A stretch of DNA of 34,432 nucleotides from a virus: the IMG/VR virus record IMGVR_UViG_3300042090_000670, positions 1-34,432 of that record, one strand, 5' to 3'. A model generated the notes under the pieces. The model was given only the letters and a program-made list of their open reading frames with translations, made no database searches and had not been told where the DNA came from. How positions within the stretch are numbered: the stretch's first letter is position 1; each line of letters begins with the position of its first letter. The translations under genes were made by a program, and so were the position numbers. Positions 30,179 through 34,432 of the stretch are shown here, piece by piece.

Positions 30179-32980
30179 ATGAAAAAACTTGCCGTCTTTC
30201 TCGTCGCGCTTCTGGTTGCCGCGTCCCTTTATAATCTCTCCAGTGCCGATGCCCAACAATCCTCAAACCCTGGGCGTGAGTGTTACGTGCCATTGGGAGG
30301 CACGACCGGGCAGGTTCTCTCCAAATCAGGCAACGCCTATTGCGCCCTGCAATGGTCAAATGGCGGCGGCTCTCTCACCATCACCACGACCAACACCATC
30401 GGCACGGCCTATCCGACCTTTGCCACGGGAACCGGCTCACAATCGACGCTCTACATCGATCCGACATCCCCCCTCAGCTACAATAACGGCCTTCTGACGG
30501 CGCTCAATCTCACCGTCTCCGGCAACGCCTCCCTCAATGGGACGACGACGATAAGCAATCTTCAACTGACAAGTACCTCTGCTCCATGTGCTGGATGTGC
30601 TGGCACAAGCACGGTTTATCCTGAGAGTTATGGCGCGGTCGGAAACGGAAAATTTAAATTTGATGGTGTTTACACATCCACCGCGCCAAACGCAACCTTG
30701 AGCAATACAAGCTCTACTACGGCAACCGCCCCATCTGTTACGACCATCACGAACAATGATTTAGTGGTGGATGTCTTTCAGTACGGCGCAGCTTGGACTA
30801 CGACTCCGACAACAACGGGAGCTACAGTGGAGGTGAACACAGGCATTGTGGCAAACAGCTATAACTTCTACGCCCTCGATTACACACAAACAACCGCTGG
30901 AGCGACTCCCGCTTTGAGTGGCGTTACTACCACTGCGTCCTCATCGCTTGTATGGTCATATGCCCTCGCGCCGACAAGCACTACGTCCCCGACTTTCATA
31001 GCCGCAACGACAACCAATATTCCAGCTACCAGTTTTTATGGACCTCTCGTTTTGACAAAGCCGACCGGCACCACGAATGGCGATTATCTTATCGCTTGCT
31101 ATAGCCTCTACAACAATAACTATAACGAATTTCATCCTCTAATGGCTCCCCCCTCTACGAGTTGGACGTGGATCAATGGTGCTCAACCAACCGGAACGGC
31201 AAATGCTGGGCAATATAGAAATTGTTACGGGCATGCGGTGGGGGCGAGCGAACCATCAACATATAGTTTCCCAACCTATTCGTCATTCGATTTATCTGCC
31301 TTTATTGTAGATTATCGTGGGACATCCGGCATAGACAACCCGACGAGCACCCTTACATCGGCGACAGCGGCTTTTACAGCCACCGTATCTGGCGATCCGA
31401 TATGCGTTGCGGGAATTGTCAGCCCGACTGGCGCGATAGCCGGAGGCGGTCAGCGATGCGGAACTATAACGGCATACAATTCGGCAACTTCAGTCAACAC
31501 AAGTTTCAGCGTCGTCAATTCTGCCAGTGGTCTGCAGTTTGATTTTGGCGCGTCAGATCAGACAGCGTTCCAGAATATGCTAACTACTGCACCATGCTCG
31601 ACGGCGGGATGCAAGATCCAACTCCAAAACAAAGATTATATATTGACGGGTTCCCTATATCATCCGCAAAACATCCCAATCATTTGGTTTGGTGCAGGTG
31701 CAGGTGTGCCGAACAACGCACAAAACTTCACTATCCTTTCTAAGAACAATACAGATAACGGCTCGAAGCTATTGTGGCTGACACAGGCAATGACGGCTGG
31801 GGCGTTAAACTTTACCGGCACCGCCGGTACATCGTTTAGCGTTGGCGCTTCGGATGCGATGCAAGATTTGACTGTATACGGTGGTGCGGGTTATGGTTTC
31901 GATGGCGGTGGTGCTGACGGCATTGATATGAAGAATTGGGATAATCTCTCACTTACGCGAGTCGATATATTTAATTTCACCGGATATGGCGCGGTATTTA
32001 ATTCACTAGGAAGCTCTTCGCCTAACTACATAAATTTTGAAAACTGGATAGCCAACGACATCGAATATAATGGTTCTGGCGGCATTCAAATCGGAGGTTC
32101 CGGCATAGGTTTCGTTGAGGCACCCGTCCTGCAAGGTAATTTGATTGAGGCTAACGGCGGCCCAGCAATAACGCTGGGGTCGGGAATCATTCAGGGGTTT
32201 AATCTAACAAATGGTAACATCATTCAGTGGAATAATGTCAATCCCGGCACCGCAGGGTCTCAAGCTTCTCCTCCCGAAATATTATTTAGTGGTGGCGTTC
32301 TTATAGGCAGTGAAAATACAGGCAATTACTATGAAATCGATGATAACGCTGGCTCTCAATCCGGCGCATTGAAAGGATCGGCCACAAGCCAGACGACAAC
32401 CGGTGATGCGTTTACTCACACCGGCAGTAACTTTTATCTCGGCACTTACACGCCGAGTATCTATTCGGCTGCTGGCGTTGCGCTGCCGTCATGTATAGCG
32501 AATGGAAAATGGAATACGGCTAAGGTTTCCGACGCCACATCATGCGTAAATGGCGCGACCTATGCGAGCGGCGGTAGCGACACCTGTTATGTGACATGCA
32601 ACGGAACGAGCTGGATCGTTAGCTACGGCGAAGGCCCGGTATCCGGCGACCCTCTTACGGCAAAATATCTCGCACTAAGCGGAACCAGCACGAATACGAC
32701 GGTGGTAAACGGTATTTATCTATCGGCAGCGAATACTCTAAAGCTTACTACGTCTGGCGCGAATGCGTTGACGGTTTCTACAACTGGCAACGTGGCGTTT
32801 ACCAATCCGATTTCGACCGGCGGCTACACCGTCAGCGGTTTGCCAACCGGCATTATCGGAATGCGAGCTTACGTGACGGATCAGACCACCTCATGCCCAC
32901 TTGCCGGAGGTACGCTCACCGGGAGCGGCGGCGTCACATGCCCTGTGTTTTACAACGGTTCGGCATGGGTCGGTGATTAA
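30179..32980 (+). CDS. Tail spike/fibre with signal peptide and beta-helix signature
   Basis: The ATG at 30179 follows AAAAGGA. The 933-aa protein has a clear signal peptide (KKLAVFLVALLVAASLYNL, then SSADA). At about 147-160 it has YPESYGAVGNGK, the start motif of pectate-lyase-like phage spikes. The partner part of that motif (GASDQTAFQNML) comes only at about 455, so roughly 290 residues are inserted between them. The insert holds a beta-sandwich-like segment (KPTGTTNGDYLIACYSLYNN, then AVGASEPSTYSFPTYSSFDL). The beta-helix probably covers about 455-730. The end has the fibre motif NGIYLSAANTLKL and GMRAYVTDQTTSCPLAGG. A depolymerase activity is possible but no catalytic pair can be named. 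Confidence 0.8.
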   Translation: MKKLAVFLVALLVAASLYNLSSADAQQSSNPGRECYVPLGGTTGQVLSKSGNAYCALQWSNGGGSLTITTTNTIGTAYPTFATGTGSQSTLYIDPTSPLSYNNGLLTALNLTVSGNASLNGTTTISNLQLTSTSAPCAGCAGTSTVYPESYGAVGNGKFKFDGVYTSTAPNATLSNTSSTTATAPSVTTITNNDLVVDVFQYGAAWTTTPTTTGATVEVNTGIVANSYNFYALDYTQTTAGATPALSGVTTTASSSLVWSYALAPTSTTSPTFIAATTTNIPATSFYGPLVLTKPTGTTNGDYLIACYSLYNNNYNEFHPLMAPPSTSWTWINGAQPTGTANAGQYRNCYGHAVGASEPSTYSFPTYSSFDLSAFIVDYRGTSGIDNPTSTLTSATAAFTATVSGDPICVAGIVSPTGAIAGGGQRCGTITAYNSATSVNTSFSVVNSASGLQFDFGASDQTAFQNMLTTAPCSTAGCKIQLQNKDYILTGSLYHPQNIPIIWFGAGAGVPNNAQNFTILSKNNTDNGSKLLWLTQAMTAGALNFTGTAGTSFSVGASDAMQDLTVYGGAGYGFDGGGADGIDMKNWDNLSLTRVDIFNFTGYGAVFNSLGSSSPNYINFENWIANDIEYNGSGGIQIGGSGIGFVEAPVLQGNLIEANGGPAITLGSGIIQGFNLTNGNIIQWNNVNPGTAGSQASPPEILFSGGVLIGSENTGNYYEIDDNAGSQSGALKGSATSQTTTGDAFTHTGSNFYLGTYTPSIYSAAGVALPSCIANGKWNTAKVSDATSCVNGATYASGGSDTCYVTCNGTSWIVSYGEGPVSGDPLTAKYLALSGTSTNTTVVNGIYLSAANTLKLTTSGANALTVSTTGNVAFTNPISTGGYTVSGLPTGIIGMRAYVTDQTTSCPLAGGTLTGSGGVTCPVFYNGSAWVGD

Positions 32981-33123
32981 TGAACGGCTTCTTCCTCTTC
33001 CTCGCCGGTCTCGCCCTCATCTTCGGATTGTGGATCGCCTACAACGAGGCTTTCGGCGTCGTCATGATCTGCAATAAGAGCGGAACCATCAACACCTGTT
33101 ATCTCAAGGAGCGGCTGCCGTGA
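32980..33123 (+). CDS. Small membrane protein, 47 aa
   Basis: The ATG at 32980 overlaps the spike stop (TAATG). The product has an N-terminal transmembrane helix (FFLFLAGLALIFGLWIAY) and a short tail with two cysteines (MICNKSGTINTCYLKERLP). The stop overlaps the next GTG. No family is recognised. A lysis-related or envelope role is possible from its form only. Confidence 0.6.
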   Translation: MNGFFLFLAGLALIFGLWIAYNEAFGVVMICNKSGTINTCYLKERLP

Positions 33124-33236
33124 CCCCCCGCGCTCACTTCATCATCTGCACCATTCTTGGCGTCCTCGTTATCATCGGGGCGTTTCTTGCGCCGGAGCGA
33201 GCGCCGTGTACGGCTTGCTGGTTGGCGGCTCAATGA
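33120..33236 (+). CDS. Small membrane protein, 38 aa
   Basis: The GTG at 33120 overlaps the previous stop (GTGA), and its own stop overlaps the next ATG (ATGA). The product has a transmembrane helix (FIICTILGVLVIIGAFLA) and ends with two cysteines (APCTACWLAAQ). It forms a pair with the preceding membrane gene between two spike genes. No family is recognised. Confidence 0.55.
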   Translation: MTPRAHFIICTILGVLVIIGAFLAPERAPCTACWLAAQ

Positions 33237-34432
33237 AAAATCTAGTAATAATCTCAGCTTTCCTTGCGGTATTAGGGGTATCTATTCCCTGTCTTTCGGC
33301 TAACACGCCGCCTCCCGGCGGTAACGAAGCAACAGGCTTCTATAACAATAACGGGCAATGGGCAAATCTTGAAACGGAAGGCTACGGGCTTTACGGCGTA
33401 AGCATAACAACGCCTACTTTCCCGGCAGCCAATATGAATTACCTGATAACGCGGCAACGCGAACTCGACCCGGCTTATTTTGGAGCCGATTGTCAAGGTT
33501 ACTTGTCAAGCAGTTACGGCACGCCGGATTACGGCGCACCAACATGGTTGGCCGGTACTACGACCTTTTCGGTTCCCGGCTATACGTTCAATCCGGCGAC
33601 GGCAGGCCCCGGCCATGCCGGAGATGTTGGCTCGCCCATTTGCCCCTATGACACGCCGAATGCCTATAGCGGCCCAGCGGAAGTACCTTGCACGGCGGCG
33701 AATGGTATTACCCCCAACTGGTGGATTACATCAGTCGATACCGTCAACAATGTGGCGCACGTCAATCAGACTTTCGCCAATAACAGTTCTCAGGATAGCC
33801 AGCCAACAGGCGTGATTTGGGGAGGCTATCCGACGAATGCTGCCGATCTCTCGACAGCCTCTATCGATACGAATTTTCTGGAATCTGCTCTTAGCCAGCT
33901 AAGATATGTACACGGCGAACTCTACGCGCCGGACAGATGCGTCGTTAATAATCTGAAATCCTATAACGGCAATGCCATATCGGGTTCTCCGCAGGGCCAT
34001 TATTATGGCGTTGGGAGCACGAGAACCGGAACGACATGGTATCACTTTACAAGCGGATGGTCGAACGAAGGCTCTCCTTACATGCTCAACATGAACGGCA
34101 CACAGCAATTGGCCGTGCATAACTTGACTCTCGTGGGGCAGCTTTTTCCGTTCATAGATTTTTACCCCGGACAACGCGCAACGGCAATTGGTAATCAAAG
34201 CTTTGGCCCTCCCGACGGCCTTGATTTGGAGAATGTATCGATAGCTCAGTTTGATAATTCTATCGGTTCGCCGCCCGGTTATACGAAGCCAACTATCTTT
34301 ACGGCAACGGCGACCGGAAACACGCTCACGGTTGTTTCCGTTCTGGGGCCGACGACCACAACATCTTCCGCCCTTTATCTCGGTGAAACGATTACATCGC
34401 TCGGAGGCACCGCGCTTCCGGCCAGCACCACG
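33233..34432 (+). CDS. Spike/fibre-like exported protein, 3' end beyond window
   Basis: The ATG at 33233 overlaps the preceding stop, and the frame stays open for 400 codons to the window edge. The first 23 residues form a signal peptide (KNLVIISAFLAVLGVSIPCL, cleavage after SA). Next come TPPPGGNEATGFYNNNGQWA and an aromatic, Asn/Gly-rich region with several cysteines. Residues about 290-345 have right-handed beta-helix style turns (LAVHNLTLVGQ, then GLDLENVSIAQFDNSIG). It resembles the spike encoded just upstream in style but not in sequence. It is likely a second receptor-binding or depolymerase-type protein. The C-terminus is missing, so the fold is not certain. Confidence 0.72.
   Translation, partial: MKNLVIISAFLAVLGVSIPCLSANTPPPGGNEATGFYNNNGQWANLETEGYGLYGVSITTPTFPAANMNYLITRQRELDPAYFGADCQGYLSSSYGTPDYGAPTWLAGTTTFSVPGYTFNPATAGPGHAGDVGSPICPYDTPNAYSGPAEVPCTAANGITPNWWITSVDTVNNVAHVNQTFANNSSQDSQPTGVIWGGYPTNAADLSTASIDTNFLESALSQLRYVHGELYAPDRCVVNNLKSYNGNAISGSPQGHYYGVGSTRTGTTWYHFTSGWSNEGSPYMLNMNGTQQLAVHNLTLVGQLFPFIDFYPGQRATAIGNQSFGPPDGLDLENVSIAQFDNSIGSPPGYTKPTIFTATATGNTLTVVSVLGPTTTTSSALYLGETITSLGGTALPASTT

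Noticed and set aside
2461-34432. Temperate phage or prophage
   Set aside because: No integrase, repressor or attachment repeat is seen; the transposon is not evidence of integration of the phage itself.
1-34432. tRNA genes and CRISPR arrays
   Set aside because: None was recognised by eye on either strand; a tRNAscan run would settle the tRNA question.

Overview
The window looks like the morphogenesis half of a tailed-phage genome (Caudoviricetes). From left to right it carries terminase, portal, co-chaperonin, scaffold, major capsid, head-tail adaptor, tail nozzle, large internal (ejection-type) virion proteins and receptor-binding fibres. No tape-measure, sheath or baseplate gene is visible, so a short-tailed (podovirus-like) virion is inferred. 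The styles of the small proteins and of the inserted transposase resemble alphaproteobacteria and their phages, but the host cannot be fixed from the sequence. No integrase, replication or recognisable lysis gene is present, so lytic versus temperate cannot be decided.

Layout. 1-122: start of a leftward phage gene, cut by the window edge. 384-2243: a complete IS1595-family transposon with perfect 23-bp terminal inverted repeats and an 8-bp target duplication (CATCGCGC at 376-383 and 2244-2251). It carries a transposase and three passenger genes, one with an HEPN-like R-x4-H motif. It interrupts a small leftward phage gene that can be rebuilt in frame across the insertion (278-375 plus 2244-2442). 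From 2467 to the right edge everything reads rightward with tightly coupled starts: TerS and TerL (2467-4324), portal (4983-7472), small genes and a GroES-like protein (7476-8359), scaffold (8370-9395), small genes, a glycosyltransferase-like and a methyltransferase gene (10116-11446), a promoter with an overlapping dyad (11443-11484), decoration-like protein and major capsid (12156-13699), two tandem paralogues (13745-15253), tail and adaptor genes (15788-18785), a first fibre (18782-21331), the tail nozzle (21420-23009), a promoter and a HlyC-like lysine acyltransferase (23254-23763), four large internal virion proteins (23760-30102), and a second promoter driving spike/fibre genes (30099 to the right edge).

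Most striking points: (1) a HlyC/ApxC-like toxin-activating acyltransferase, with the expected His and Asp, translationally coupled to a Gly/Ala-rich hydrophobic virion protein, which suggests fatty acylation of phage ejection proteins; (2) three large fibre/spike-like proteins that each begin with a Sec-type signal peptide, which is odd for proteins assembled on virions in the cytoplasm; (3) the passenger-carrying IS1595 element with its putative HEPN protein inside a phage genome; (4) a paired-glycine motif that recurs in several virion-module proteins. All functional calls come from reading the sequence and recalling families; no database search was run.
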